64,000 nt of DNA from Pascua guehoae. Lineage: Eukaryota > Basidiomycota > Tremellomycetes > Trichosporonales > Trichosporonaceae. The notes under the pieces were generated by a model, which was not told the DNA's origin, ran no database searches, and worked only from the letters and a program-made list of their open reading frames with translations. This document shows positions 32,502 through 44,394 of the stretch, in pieces (positions within the stretch are counted from its first letter, which is position 1; each line of letters starts with the position of its first letter). The stretch spans positions 1,004,626-1,068,625 of the forward strand of contig BCJX01000008.1 in assembly GCA_001600415.1 (NCBI GenBank), in the 5' to 3' direction. Made by a program: the position numbers and the translations under genes.

Positions 32502-34496
32502 ATGGACACTCCCAGCACACACGGCAGCCCCAAAGAGGGCGCCGATATCGCTGTGCGACCGGTGCTCGAGGACCAGCCCGAGCTCGAACGCAATTTTGGC
32601 TTCCTCGCGTGCCTTGGCCTGGCATTCGCCATGCTTAACAGTTGGACTGGTGGGTTTCCCCATGCACGCGTAGTTGCCGATCGCGACACTGTGCTTTCAA
32701 TTCTCCGCAGCAATGCCGTGCTAACTTGTACAGCCATGTATGTCGATCACAATGCCTTACATTTGGTATGAATGCTGACATGTGCGCTCCACCAATAGGT
32801 CCGCTTCGTGAGTACCCTCTACCTCTCCCCAAGGGCCCCGTCTGACCCCATAGCCTCTCGCTAGTCCTTCCTTCCGGCGGTAGTGTCTCCATGGTGTGGG
32901 GCCTCATCGTATCTGCAATCGGAACAATGCTCATGTGTCTCTCGCTGTGCGTTATTAATCGAAACGATGCGGGTACCTATTCTAACCAACGTAGGGCCGA
33001 GATCTGCCACGTCCTCCCCATGACTGGTGGTCAATACGATTGGTCTTGTGAGTGTCCGGGAAGAAGTCTACCTCGAACTGCATTCGGATTCTATCGCTAC
33101 GACGGTATACATTGTATAACCCGGTTGCCAAAACTCTGTTAACCCTCCCGCCTCTGCTCGTCACTGACAATAGACATTCTCGCACCCCGCGGTATCAAGA
33201 ACTCGGTCGCATTCTACACCGGCTGGATGGCGTGCGCTGGCTGGATTGCGCTTGTGGCCACAGCCCCTGCTCTTGGTGCCAACTTCGTCACCGGGTGAGT
33301 AAATGTTCAATCAATCCCTATCCCTGGCCACTTGTCATTTGGGCTAGAACCAACCTTGCGAGCATCCACTGACAACCAGCCTTATCAGCCTCTGGCACCC
33401 AGAATACGAGGCCAAGCCTTGGCACACATTTGTGATCCACCTTGCCTACACTCTGGGCGGCTGGTTCCTCAACGTCTTTGCCATTCGCCTTCTCCCTCTG
33501 TGCGACCTCATCGCCGGCGGGTGGAGTCTGTCCGGCATCATCATTGTCATGATCACGCTCCTTTCTTGCGCCCACGGCGACTACCGACCGGCCGATGAAG
33601 TGTTTGTGCGCTGGACCAACACGACCGGGTGGCCTGACGGAATGGCCTTTATCCTGGGCCTGCTCCAGAGTGTCTTCGGTCTCACTGCGTTCGAAGGAGC
33701 CTCGCACATGATTGAGGAAATGCCCAAGCCGAGCCGCAACGCACCCAAAGTCATGGTAACCGCGGTACTCCTTGGCTTTGGGACGTCGTGGATTTTCATG
33801 ATCGTCCTTCTCTTCTGCCTCAAGGACTGGGAGGTCGTCATCGAGTCTGCAACAGGACCCCTTCTCCAGATTTACTACCAGGCGACCGAGAGCCGTGTGG
33901 GCGCGACCTGCCTCCTCATCTTCAACATCTGCGCGTTTGCCTTCACGTGCCAAGGTCTTACCACTGTCGCAAGTCGAATGGTTCTTGCGCTTGCGCGTGA
34001 TCGCGGTGTCGGCAAGGTCTCGTCATACCTCTGCCCGATCCACCCCCAGCTCAAGGTCCCCGTGTGGTCGGTAACATTCACTTCGACCTTTGCTGTGATC
34101 TTTGGGCTCATTGGGTTGGGATCGTCCGCGGCCATCAACGCCATCCTCTCATCGTCGGTTGTCATGATCCAGATCTCATATCTCGTGCCAATCCTCTTCC
34201 TCTTGTTCCGCGGCGAAAGCGCCTTCCACCCGTACAACGCCGACCAGCACTGGTCGCTTGGAAAGGCGCGCCGCGTTATCAACCTCCTGGCCGTCATCTT
34301 CCTCATTGTCACGTCGGTGGTCTTCCTCTTCCCCCCCGAGATCCCCGTCCTCAGCGGCTCGAGCATGAACTACGTCGTGGTCGTGCTTGGCATCGTTTGG
34401 CTCATGTGCGGCATTACCTGGGTGGTCGACGGGCGCAAGCGCTACTTTGGCCCCTCCGAGTTGGAAGAACGCCTCATGCTCGGAAAGAGCATGTGA
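32502..34496 (+). CDS. amino acid / amine permease (APC superfamily)
   Basis: Five or six exons; the last, large exon covers 33380-34496. The cytosolic N-terminus MDTPSTHGSPKEGADIAVRP is followed by NFGFLACLGLAFAMLNSWT, the start of membrane helix 1 in fungal GABA/choline-type permeases. Then come SLVLPSGGSVSMVWGLIVS, AEICHVLPMTGGQYDWS (conserved P-x-x-GGQY-W), YTGWMACAGWIALVATAPA, QSVFGLTAFEGASHMIEEMP with the E-x-x-HM(x)EE pattern typical of this subfamily, and TCQGLTTVASRMVLALARD. In total about 12 membrane segments. Related proteins carry GABA, choline, amino acids or polyamines into the cell; the substrate is not decided by sequence. Small 5' exons between 32650 and 33380 are placed by splice consensus only. 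Confidence 0.88.
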
Positions 34497-35195
34497 GGGG
34501 ACAGTCAAGGGTCGGGCGTGTTAATTGTATAAACATATTCATGATTTGATGAATGCAACAGTGACTGAACACATTTCTCGCCTGGTTTGCTCTTTGTTGA
34601 CAAGGCGGCCTGGCGACAGGGCTGATGCCAATACTACAAAATACCAACTACAACCACCAGATCCCTAAACCTTTGACCTCTCACCTCGTCAAGAAATGAG
34701 AGTGCCAGCTTGACGCCGGTACAGTTGAGTTGGTCTTTCAGACCATCTTGTGGCATTGTAACGAACCAGCGTCGAGTCAGAAAACAGGAGGATAAAGGCG
34801 GATTGTGTTCTACCACCCGTCCGGAATCACATTTTGTGTGCTGACATGTCATTATTAAGCATCACCATGCAACTGAAACATCGTACTCTTGAACAAGTCA
34901 ACATTCTCACCGTAGCCACAATCTAACCGCTGCAGCAGGCTTACGAGGACAGCAGGAGCATGTTGAGTGGGCGACAACATCACGTGACTGTGGACATTGT
35001 GACGTCAGCCATGCGGTCATGATCAATCAGTCCCAGATGTCGGTCATCGAGTCGCGATCACTCGGTCGCCAAGAACTAATCTTAACGCGGGAACGTTTCC
35101 AACTGGTGTATCCCACTTGCAACTCTACCTCGTCTTTCAGTCTCCGTCACCAGCACATCTCATCCACCGTCCCAAAGCACGACCTCGCAACAGAC
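34497..35195. other. intergenic region, no gene seen
   Basis: 3' flank of the permease and 5' leader of the flavodoxin-like gene. No exon chain or RNA gene recognised. Confidence 0.55.
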
Positions 35196-35992
35196 ATGTG
35201 AGTCGCAGAGGCGGTTGCTCCGTCATTAGCCCACTCTTCCCGTGCCAGATTCTCCAAGCCGTGGTCCCTCTTCCATCGCCTCCAAACTTCCTTATGCTGA
35301 CCATCCCAGGTCTGTCATTAAGCCCCGTATCGGTGTACTGTGGTACAGCATGCACGGCCATTGCAAAACTCTGGCCGCTGCCGTGGCGAAAGGCGCGACT
35401 GCCGCTGGCGCCGACGTCAAGCAGTACCAGTTCCGCGAGACACTCCCCGACGCGCTCGTCAAGAAGCTTGGCGGCAGCATTTCCATCAACCCCGAGTTTG
35501 ACATTGCGACCCCGCAGGTTCTCGAGGAGCTGGACGGCTTTGTGATTGGTGCGCCTACGCGTTACGGCCGTCTTCCCGCGCAGGTGAGCGCGTTCATCGA
35601 CTCGACCGGCGCGCAGTTTGCCTCGGGCTCGCTCGTGGGCAAGTTTGTGACGACGTTTACATCGTCCAACACCCAGCACGGCGGGCAGGAGACGACAAAC
35701 CTCACCACCATGCCGTTCTTCTCCCACATGGGCATCATCCACGTGCCCATCGGCTTTGTCGACCCGTACACCGCCGACCTGAGCGAGGCCCACGGCGGCT
35801 CGCCCTACGGCGCGTCCACCCTCGCGGGCGCCGATGGGAAGCGCACCCCGACCAAGGGGGAGCTTGAGCTTGCAGAGTTTCAGGGCAAGGTGAGTCGAGA
35901 CACGTGATGGGTACGTGGCGTAGAGCTGATCGTTCGTCTAGTACTTTTCCACCGTTGTGGGGACCTACATTAAGGGCAAGAACCAGACGTAG
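35196..35992 (+). CDS. NAD(P)H:quinone oxidoreductase, WrbA/Pst2 flavodoxin-like
   Basis: Three exons. The start codon is split: A-T at 35196-35197, then a 112-nt intron (35198-35309, branch CTGAC, acceptor CATCCCAG), then G at 35310, giving MSVIKPRIGVLWYSMHGHCK. The large exon ends at QGK and the last exon codes YFSTVVGTYIKGKNQT. FMN-binding loops are visible: GVLWYSMHGHCKTLAAAVAK (phosphate loop), GAPTRYGRLPAQVSAF and FTSSNTQHGGQETT, with HVPIGFVDPYTADLSEAHGG later. These define the WrbA/Pst2/Ycp4 family, two-electron quinone reductases thought to protect against redox cycling. Fungal members are often at the cell periphery. Length (about 205 residues) is typical. Confidence 0.93.
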
Positions 35993-37126
35993 AAGCCAAG
36001 ACATAAAGAAGATCAGGAGTGCGATAGACCATGAGGTACAGAAGCCTCGATTCTACCGTCGTGCACGATGAGGGCTGAAACAGAGAACAGTGGAGATGAA
36101 GTGCTTGTTGCACATGCCCAGTTCATTCAGAGATGTTCAAGTTCGAGCCATCTCGTTTGCGGGACTAAATAACGCTGTCAAAGATAAGGCGACGTAGTCG
36201 TCGTTGTGGAATGGACGGCTGAGCCCATGTCCCGCGAGCCATCCGCAGCAACGGTGCATCAGAGGAATAGACGCCCTGACCTACGCCGTCCCTCACCTGT
36301 GCATCTCGCGCCTGTTACCTGGCAATCCCTCAGCCTCTGAGAAGGCACAGGGTGCACAATACTAGGCAGCTCCGCGTCAATACTGTATCCTCTGCCATAG
36401 CTGCCCACACGTACTTCAACCTGCTTCCCACAACGTTCGGGCGATAACATGCCCGCTCCCTGCCTGGTCCACATCTTTTAGGTCCGGAGGCTGGAATGGG
36501 GTTCGCGTGAAAGGCATTCCAATTGTGAGGGTTATTCCGGTTATTACCCGTATTAATGACTGGCTCCCCACATATGTATGGGCCGTCAGCATTCCAATTC
36601 CATACCAAGGCACCGGCCACCGCACATTCAGCCAAGTCGGAGGCCGAGGGGGGGGGGGGGGCGTAAAAATAGACATCGAGCTGGCCGCAGCTTCGGCGAC
36701 GGCCACGACCGAGGTGACAACGAGGTCCTTTGTGAGCAGGTTACGTTGACTGATGCGGCAGGCAAGGTGCGCAGTTCCGGAGCTCGGCCTTGACTGTTCC
36801 GCGGCGTCCTTGACACCATCATTCTGGACATTCTGGCGGTGGCCCCCATGTGCCGCTGTGTTGGCTGGATGCCCACAAGAGCGTCTAACGGACTGCGCGA
36901 CAACGCCGGGTTCTTGCAAGACACCGCATGGTGACATTCACATTTCTGCAGGATAGCGGCCCACCGCCGCTGACATGAGCCCAACTTCGGACAAGTGTCA
37001 TGGTGACTGTTTATACTGGCACTAGGTTGACCACAAGTGCCTTGCTGGTGGGCGAGTCACACGAATTAAGACCAGTGCTGAGAACGGAGGCCCCACTTAG
37101 TTCCATCTCTCACCCCTCATCTCATC
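35993..37126. other. intergenic region, no gene seen
   Basis: 1.1 kb without a supported gene. A run of about 13 G lies at 36649-36661. Open frames here are short and overlap on both strands. Confidence 0.55.
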
Positions 37127-38886
37127 ATGTCCGCGGATCAAGGAGCCGACAAGCGCTCAGGACATTCAGACCTGGAGTACCGGGCAGAGATGGTGCGCAA
37201 GGGCATGAACCCCGATTTGCCAGCAAACCACCCCGTCAACGCCCTGTCTCGGCTTCGCAAGTTCCTCATCCTGGCCACCCTCTCGTACACTGGCTTATTG
37301 GGAAACTTTGTGCAAGTATCGACGTCTCTAATGTGATCCCACCCGGCTGACCGTACAGCATTGCAATCATTCTCGTTGCGTTTGTTCCCATAGGCGAGCA
37401 GTTTGGAGTGTCACCGGGGCTCATCGCCAACGCGGTCGGATATCAGCTCCTGGGAGTGGCCTTTGGCCCAATCTTTTGGAACCCCCTCTCAAAGGTAGGT
37501 TTGTCATCTTAACAACTTTACTGACAATCCAGACCATTGGACGACGCCCAGTGTATCTTGTTGGTACCTTTTTCTACATCCCGTGCTGCATCTGGCTCGC
37601 TCTGTCCAACTCGTACACGTCGTTCGTTGTGGCCCGCGTGGTCACTGGTCTCCTATCGGCATGGTCCCAGACGGTCCGGCCAGCAACGGTGGCTGACATC
37701 TATCCTGCCGAGGTGCGCGGGGACAAGATGGCCCTTTATGGCATGGCAAACGTCATTGCGCCGGCCGTCGCGCCGCTGTTCAGCGGCCTCATCGTCAACA
37801 AGCACTCATGGCGCATCCTATTCTGGTTCATCCTTGCCTTGTCGGGGTTGCAGCTCGTTCTCATGTTTGTTGTGGTCCCAGAGACCCTCTGGGTCGAGGA
37901 CGACCACAGCAACGAGCCTGTCGCTCCTGCACTGACAACCGAGAACAAGACCAAACCAGCCGACCACGTCGAGAAACGCCACACTACCACTCACATCGAG
38001 GGGCATGAACCTATCCACCACGTCGAGGAACATCACCAGGCGACGTTGGGGTCGCACATTAAAAGCGGTCACGTTGGTGTGGCGTGGTATCCGTGGCAGC
38101 GTCCGCGCGAATACCTGGGCACCTTCCTGAGCCCAGTCATGATGGTGAGCTTGCACAGGGGCAGCTCCAGCTCACACCCAGCTCCGATACTTTGTCATCA
38201 CCGTTCCCTCGTTCTACTACGGCATGCTCTTTGCGTGGTCTGTCGGCATCACGGTTACCGCGCCTCAACTCTTCGAAAAGCCTCCGTACAGCTTTGCCAC
38301 CATTCCCCTGGGGTGCTCGTTTCTCGCCTACGGCGTGGGCGGTGTCCTGGGCAAGTGGAGTGGTGGCATTGTTGCCGACAAGACCGTCGCGTACATCGAG
38401 CGAAAGCGCGGATACCGCGAGCCCGAGGACCGACTATGGGCCCTGCTGCCCAATCTTCCGTTCATGTTTGTTGCTATGTTGATTATCGGTTTCGCCATCA
38501 GCCGGTCCCTCCACTGGATGGCGCTTCTCGTGGGCGGCGCAATCTACTACTACACCCTGTCTGCGGCCACAGGTATCATTCAAACCGTGAGTGCCGCAGA
38601 TATTGAGACTCCCCTGGTGTAAACCAGTCTAACTCACCAGTACACCATCGAGTGCTACCTCGCCCGAACCATGGACACGCAGGCCGTGTTTACGTTCTGG
38701 AAGATGCTCTGGGGTTTCGCAATGCCCTTCTTTGTGGTCGAGTGGGGTCAAAAGGACGGCTTTCTCGCCTCGTCTGCCACGCAAGGTGCCCTGGCTGCTG
38801 GCGTCGGTGCTCTTCTCTGCGCATTGCTCCTCTGGAAGGGCAAGGCCATTCGGATGGCGCAGGGAATGCCTGAGTTTGAGAAATGA
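37127..38886 (+). CDS. MFS transporter, DHA1-like
   Basis: Five exons. The cytosolic N-terminus is MSADQGADKRSGHSDLEYRA. Helix 1 is split by an intron after YTGLLGNFV. The first half contains SKTIGRRPVYLVGTFFYIPC (loop 2-3 motif A), FVVARVVTGLLSAWSQTVRP, DIYPAEVRGDKMALYGM and FSGLIVNKHSWRILFWF. A His-rich central loop follows (HTTTHIEGHEPIHHVEEHHQ). The second half includes FYYGMLFAWSVGITVTAPQL, GCSFLAYGVGGVLGKWSGG and an ending IRMAQGMPEFEK. Twelve membrane segments, proton-coupled by family. Fungal relatives export drugs or carry small organic molecules; the substrate is unknown. The His-rich loop could bind metal ions, which is speculation. Confidence 0.88.
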
Positions 38887-39230
38887 AGGTCCATTGAGGA
38901 GAGTGTTGGGGTGTACTATCCAGCTTCGTGCCTTGCACTCGTTTGTCGATCCCAATGCATTTGTTGTTTGAAATACGCAAAGCTTCACGAGAAGGGACCC
39001 CAGGCGTTGAAGAAGACCGACGCATTCCTTGCTCGTAATGGTGAGAGGAGAAAAACACCCCACAGGATAGCCTCTTAAATTGAGAATGATTCCATATTCA
39101 CGTGAAGTTATGTAGCTATCACAAAGGCTGTGAAGGAAAATGTGCCTCAGATAACCAACAAGGCGATCCGGCTCGTTCAGATCGAAGAAACAATCTTACA
39201 TCTACCTCCCACCAACAACCAGTAAACTAA
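38887..39230. other. convergent intergenic region
   Basis: Between the stops of the MFS gene and the next minus-strand gene. No feature seen. Confidence 0.55.
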
Positions 39231-40471
39231 TCAATACACGAGTGCCGCGTGTTGTGTACGATGCGAAGCATCTCGAGGATCAAGGGGCATCGTGTCCCAG
39301 GCCGCGGCCTGCAGAGTTGCCGGTACCTGTGGCACTGCACTCTGAGGGCCCACGTGCCCTATTCTCATATTGGACGTCTCCGTGGCTGTCTGCTTCCGCC
39401 GATCCCGCCCTGTCTTCGGCGTCGCTGGCATCCTTGCCGCCATGTTCGCCTCGGCCATCACCCGGCCCAAACCCTCCAACAACACTGGGTCCGTCGCAAC
39501 CATCCTCCCCAGCTCTGGTAGAACCGCCTCGACCTCGGCCGTTGTGGCTGTCGTATCGTCGTCGGACCTTTGGACGAGGTTCTTCATTGCCCGAACGAAC
39601 CGAGCCGTCCTGTTCGACGTTTTCGCCGTCCTGCTGGGTTGGGATGGCTCGGAGGGGGCGGTACTGACCTCGCTGTCCGCAGAGTGTTTGCGCTTCCGGC
39701 GGAGAGTCTTTGCCAGCGAGCTCTTCAGGCCGCCTGTAGCCTTCAGCTTGGCGTTGGCATCATTGTGTGTCGAGGTTGACGTCGAATCTGAATCAGAGTC
39801 CGACTCTGAATCCGAGTCGTCCGATGGGCAGCCAAACCGCGACCAAGGAATGATATGGACGGTCGTGTTCTTGTACTCGTCATATTTAAGGTTGGGGTCG
39901 AATGAGCCGATGTCGTCGGGGTTGGTATCTTCGAGGTGCATGGGACCTGTATACGCGTGGTATCCAAGACGGAAGGCTACGGAGAAGACGTCGACGCAGA
40001 ACTTCTCCACCTCGGGCCAGTCGGGAGGGTCCAAGGTAGGCGCGTGGCCCGGCAAAGCCGTCTCTTCCGCATCACACAGGGCTTGCCATGCCTGCCATTA
40101 GTCTGGTCCAGCAAGCACCCATAACATCCAGTACTTACTTCCTCACATGCCTGAACCAGGAATTCGTTCAGGTGTGCCTGCCACAGCTCGTAGGTATCAA
40201 AGGGCTCGCGGAGCTCCTTCTGTTGCCATTCATCTTCACTAGATGTAAGTCCAAAGAATGGTGCAAGCACTTACAGCTCCTCTGCTCGATCATACACAGC
40301 CAGCAAGAAACATGGCCTATCCACCCTGTCCCAACGCCGAGTCGTCTCTGCCTCGGCCCACGTATGGCTTGCATCATATGCCGCCCACTGGATGCGGCCA
40401 AGCGACCACAGTTGGAAAGGAAGGGGCGCGCGAACCGAGTGCCGCCAGGTGCTGCGCGGGAACCTGCCCAT
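39231..40471 (-). CDS. unknown protein with acidic/serine linker
   Basis: Three exons. Exon 1 starts MGRFPRSTWRHSVRAPLPFQ and reads to YDRAEEL. After a 37-nt intron, LEDEWQQKELREPFDTYELW and FLVQACEE follow. After a second short intron come AWQALCDAEETALPGHAPTL, DPPDWPEVEKFCVDVFSVAF and HIIPWSRFGC. The second half is low complexity: DDSDSESDSDSDSTSTSTH, a basic patch KTLRRKRKH and Ala/Thr-rich stretches. I do not recognise the family. The ordered part contains many Trp/Tyr/Phe and looks globular. A TSSEDEW reading across the first intron is possible if that intron is retained in frame. Confidence 0.55.
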
Positions 40472-41336
40472 GTCAACAGCAAGATGGCAGATGATGAAGA
40501 CTGGGAATTGGAGAATCTGGTGGCCGTTGATGAAGAATAGAGGATGGATGGATCTGAACCATCTGATATGGACGGGTCTTAAGTAGTAGTGAGTTCCTGA
40601 AAACGAATGGGTGTGAGGCCGAGTGCTGGGTGCCGTAACCGCGGAAGGTAGAGAGCCGGTCAAACACTCGACTGGTCCCGCTCAGGTACTGTAGGCACGA
40701 AAGGGTGACACCACTACTTACTACTGCACAGCTCACTGCACCGCTCAACACTGCACACTTCATCACTCGCCGTACCGCCCCGCACCGCCCCACACAGCTC
40801 CGCACAGCACAACACTGACTACACACTGCTTGACACTGCCTTCTCTTACACACTTCTAGCAGAAAGTGGGAGAGGTAGAGGTGATGTAGGAGGCGCACTC
40901 AGGTATGCTACCACACCTGTGCGCACGACTTGTTTCGGGAACCCCACGTTTCAGCTGCAGTTGCAACCGGCAGTCATCCCTTTGCTGCTGCCGTGAGGGA
41001 GTTAGCACGTAAGTACAGTGTTATATAGTACCGCGGACCGCTATCTCGTAGCTCCCGGTGTTTGACCCCTTATGGGTTTCATAACTTTGCACAGCTGTCA
41101 GCTGTGTTGGAAGGGCATGGTGTCAAGCGTGCCCCGCTTCTCTGTCTTAAAGGATAAGACCAACGACTGCCATACAACTCCATTTCTCATCCTCACTAAC
41201 AATCCCCGCCCACCAAGGCCGCAATCACCGACCTGCCATGTCTAGCAAGGAGCCGAAATCTGTCAGTTCCACATGGTCTCGATGGACGTTAACAGAATAG
41301 TGGACATCATTTCTTCGAGAACATCGACCACCCCGC
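40472..41336. other. intergenic region, no supported gene
   Basis: Contains a CA/GC-rich irregular tract (about 40725-40850) built from CACNGC-like words. A short frame from 41238 (MSSKEPKS, then a 33-nt intron, then NSGHHFFENIDHPA) may belong to the next gene but meets a stop before it. Confidence 0.45.
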
Positions 41337-43130
41337 ATGATCTGGGGAAAGGAGGAAGACAAGACCACTTACAACGACGTCAAGCCTGTGTGTGAATATG
41401 TTATCGACGAGCTGCTTGCCCCCGGCCAATCCTATTTGGAGGTTTGGCCCATAACGGATGGAACAGTATCCAGGCTCGTTATGGCCGTCGAAAGGCATCT
41501 ACAAGTTGATTCATGCTCCCACGTCTGTCCAGAAGACCACGCAATACGACTCAACCGCCGTGACGCACTGGATGACGAGCCCTCAAGACAAGTCCATAAC
41601 GAGGCGGACATGGGTCGTTCGCTCGATCAGGCGATCGGGAATCCTCTCGACGACGTGCTCAAAACCTCCCCCTTCAAAACCGTCGATGATTATTCGCGGC
41701 CTTCGTACCATGCCGAGTTCAACATTGCCTACAGGCCGCTTATAAGCAAGAAAAGCAAGTCAGCTCGTCTAGATCGGTGTATCTCGGCATCGAGAATTCT
41801 TCCGTCGGGCGTCGAGGAAAAGGTCGTCCTCGCCTTCCTTGAGTTGAAGAATCACAGGGTGGCTCACGGCAAGGTGTTTGACGTATTCGATACATGGACG
41901 AGCCGCACCGAGCTCTTCATTCGTTCCCGCGAAAGGAACAAGACCAAGGCGAAGGGCAAGAAGAAGGGGACAGAGGCAGATGAGACGGACAAGGAAGTGG
42001 GAGTCCTTGTTGACGGCCAACGCTACGACCTCTCAGAACATGAGGAGTCGATGTTCGCCCTAATCCTCGAAGTCACGTCGTACTGCATGGCCACTGAAAC
42101 GACGTATGGCCTTCTCACAACGGGAAACCGCTTCATACTCGTCCATGTTCCCGCTGCCGACCCAAAGCACCCCGACCGCACCGTAACCGCCCATTTCTCC
42201 AAGTCGTTTGGCGTGGAGCGAGGACCATCGAATGGCCAGACCGTGGAACCGCCAAAGGACGACCCCACGCAAACACTGGAGGATATCTCAATTCTGCAGG
42301 CACTCCTTGGGGTCGCCTTCAGCAGCAACATTATCAAGCGACGCAGAACGCCCACCCCTGCGAGCGGACCTGCCCAATTTCGAGTCCCTCGACGGCCAGT
42401 ACCCAAGCAAAAGAATACTGCCGTGCGCAATACAACGACCATTCAGCATCACCCTGGTCGACACGGCCCATCTCCTTCGCGTTCACAAACTGGGGGCGTC
42501 TCTCATCAGGTGAGACCAAGGAATTACCCCAATCCTGCAGTTCTGTTAACTCACACCTCAGTTTTCACACTCCAAGTACGCTACGATGCATCACACCGAC
42601 CAACAAAAGGTCATAACCATGTCACATTTTCCTCGTCAGCGACAGCCTGGTCAACACTCTACGCCCTCTGCTGAATTCCGCTCTGCATCCTCCCAGGTGA
42701 TTTCCATCTCCGCCCCGTTTGATCATTACCCATTGCTCACTGCTTAAAGGGCCAACCATTCAACTCCGCCTCTGGATATTCACATGGCACTCGTCCAACA
42801 AGCTCCTCACGATCTTGGCAAGAGCCGGTATGTCACCTTCTCCACACCAGCTCACGTACAGAACATACACCCACAGGAGCGGATCCGTGACCGGGAAGTC
42901 TTTCGGCCTACCTCCCAATCGCATCCTCGACATCCCGGCGCGACTCAGCACCGTGTTACCGGCTCGCGAAACGTGAGACGATTAAGAAGTCGAGATGCTG
43001 ACAATCTCAGGACCCAATGGGGTCTGCCACCCTTGGGCAATATCCACCACCTGTCGATCCTGGATCACGGCGGCCAACGGGTCAACTACGTTCAGACCCA
43101 CGTTCCTCACACAGGCAGAATTGGGTGTAG
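41337..43130 (+). pseudogene. unknown gene, possibly frame-disrupted
   Basis: A long frame from 41337 (MIWGKEEDKTTYNDVKPVCE) encodes a protein-like region with VVLAFLELKNHRVAHGKVFD, SMFALILEVTSYCMATETTY, GLLTTGNRFILVHVPAADPK and DISILQALLGVAFSSNIIKR. After about 42340 this frame becomes Pro/Ser/His-rich, while the next frame reads LPNFESLDGQYPSKRILPCA and FSITLVDTAHLLRVHKLGAS. Later, frame 3 reads FLTQAELGVGYAGAVVELYQ, which resembles a glycine-rich nucleotide loop. I cannot join these with convincing introns, so frameshifts are possible. Alternatively, splicing at 42510-42561, 42697-42749, 42828-42876 and 42973-43010 gives a low-complexity tail ending at 43130. The family is not recognised; an N-terminal segment of a fungus-specific kinase-like protein is one idea. 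Confidence 0.4.
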
Positions 43131-44394
43131 GCTACGCTGGTGCCGTTGTAGAGTTGTATCAGCGGATGTCAACCTCGCAATATCAAGCCACAGGTGATCC
43201 CGAGTGGCCGTCCAACAGCCAGAACGTCGACTTATGCCACGGCATGACGTGGGCGATGGTAATCGCCGGCTGCTTTCTCCCTGTCAGGGTGATGCGGTCA
43301 TGCGGTACCGGTGTTTACTAGATCACATGTCTACAGTATTGCGGGCTGCGAGAGGCACACTCTGCTGATGAAACCGACAGATCGGCATCGGGTGTGAGGT
43401 GGTGCCGCTCTTCAAACGTGCTCTACCGCCACTAGCGTGGCTTGAAAGCGAGAACTCCCCGGTTGGAAAACCCATGATTGCGCGAGCTCACGTTCTCACC
43501 TGTCTGCTCCAAGCCATGCGTTGTTTCGCCTATTTCTTACCTGGCTGCGCAGGGAGGCCGGCTGTTGGTCGTCATGTGTGGACGTTTTGCTCATGTGCTT
43601 TTCCAACGGTGCCTCACAACACCGAGCCTGGATGTTGGCCTCATGTCCAAGGTTTGACAGGCACGTCCGGTCGGGTGAGGGACGGCAGAAATGCGGCAAG
43701 CGGTAGAATGGCGGCGTAAAGTCTCTGGTACTTGGCCGTCAAACGCGTCAAGCTCCACCAGAGGCACTGCCACGCGAGCCTGCCCTGTTGATATCCGCCG
43801 TACAACCGGAAACGTCCTGGCACTGAGAGCGTATGTCCGCCTGTCCGCCGCAAACGTTACCACCACCGACCGCCAACACGTGCTGCGGCAAGCGGCTCCA
43901 CACCGGCCCGGTTGTCTGTGCCTACTTCTTGGCTATCGACTGCGCTTGGCACTCTCTTTCGAGCGTCCACACCCACCACCAACTGATGGAACCACGCCCA
44001 ACATCCCGACGTAGCCGCGGATACGCGTCTGGACCACCTCGATCTCCGTCATGCATAGCCTGTCCAGTTTTATCAGTGTCCTTGGCGCCTTGACAACCCC
44101 CTCGCTCACACGACCGAACCCATCATCCGCAGCTCTCCCGTCCCACCACCACATCGCCCTCTCCACTCTCCACTCTCATCCGATCGCTAGTCCGTCCGGC
44201 TCTTCCCACCCCGCTCCCACCACCCACAGTGTGCGGTACTCTGATCCCTGAGTCGCCACTTGTGCTCCTTCCTCCACCTCCGCCCCGCGCGGGGAAGTCG
44301 ATCATTGATAAAAAGCCACACAGGGCCCCAGAAACGCCCCCCATCTTTTATCGAACTCGTAACAACAACAATCGATCGACATCGTCCGCACACG
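43131..44394. other. intergenic or relic region
   Basis: No gene can be supported. Frames with protein-like words occur up to 43320 and again near 43700-44000, but without a continuous exon chain. The part from 44090 on is the pyrimidine-rich 5' flank of the sugar transporter. Confidence 0.4.

Noticed and set aside
36649..36661. G run as a possible quadruplex
   Set aside because: A single homopolymer run without further G-tracts nearby; no basis for a functional claim.
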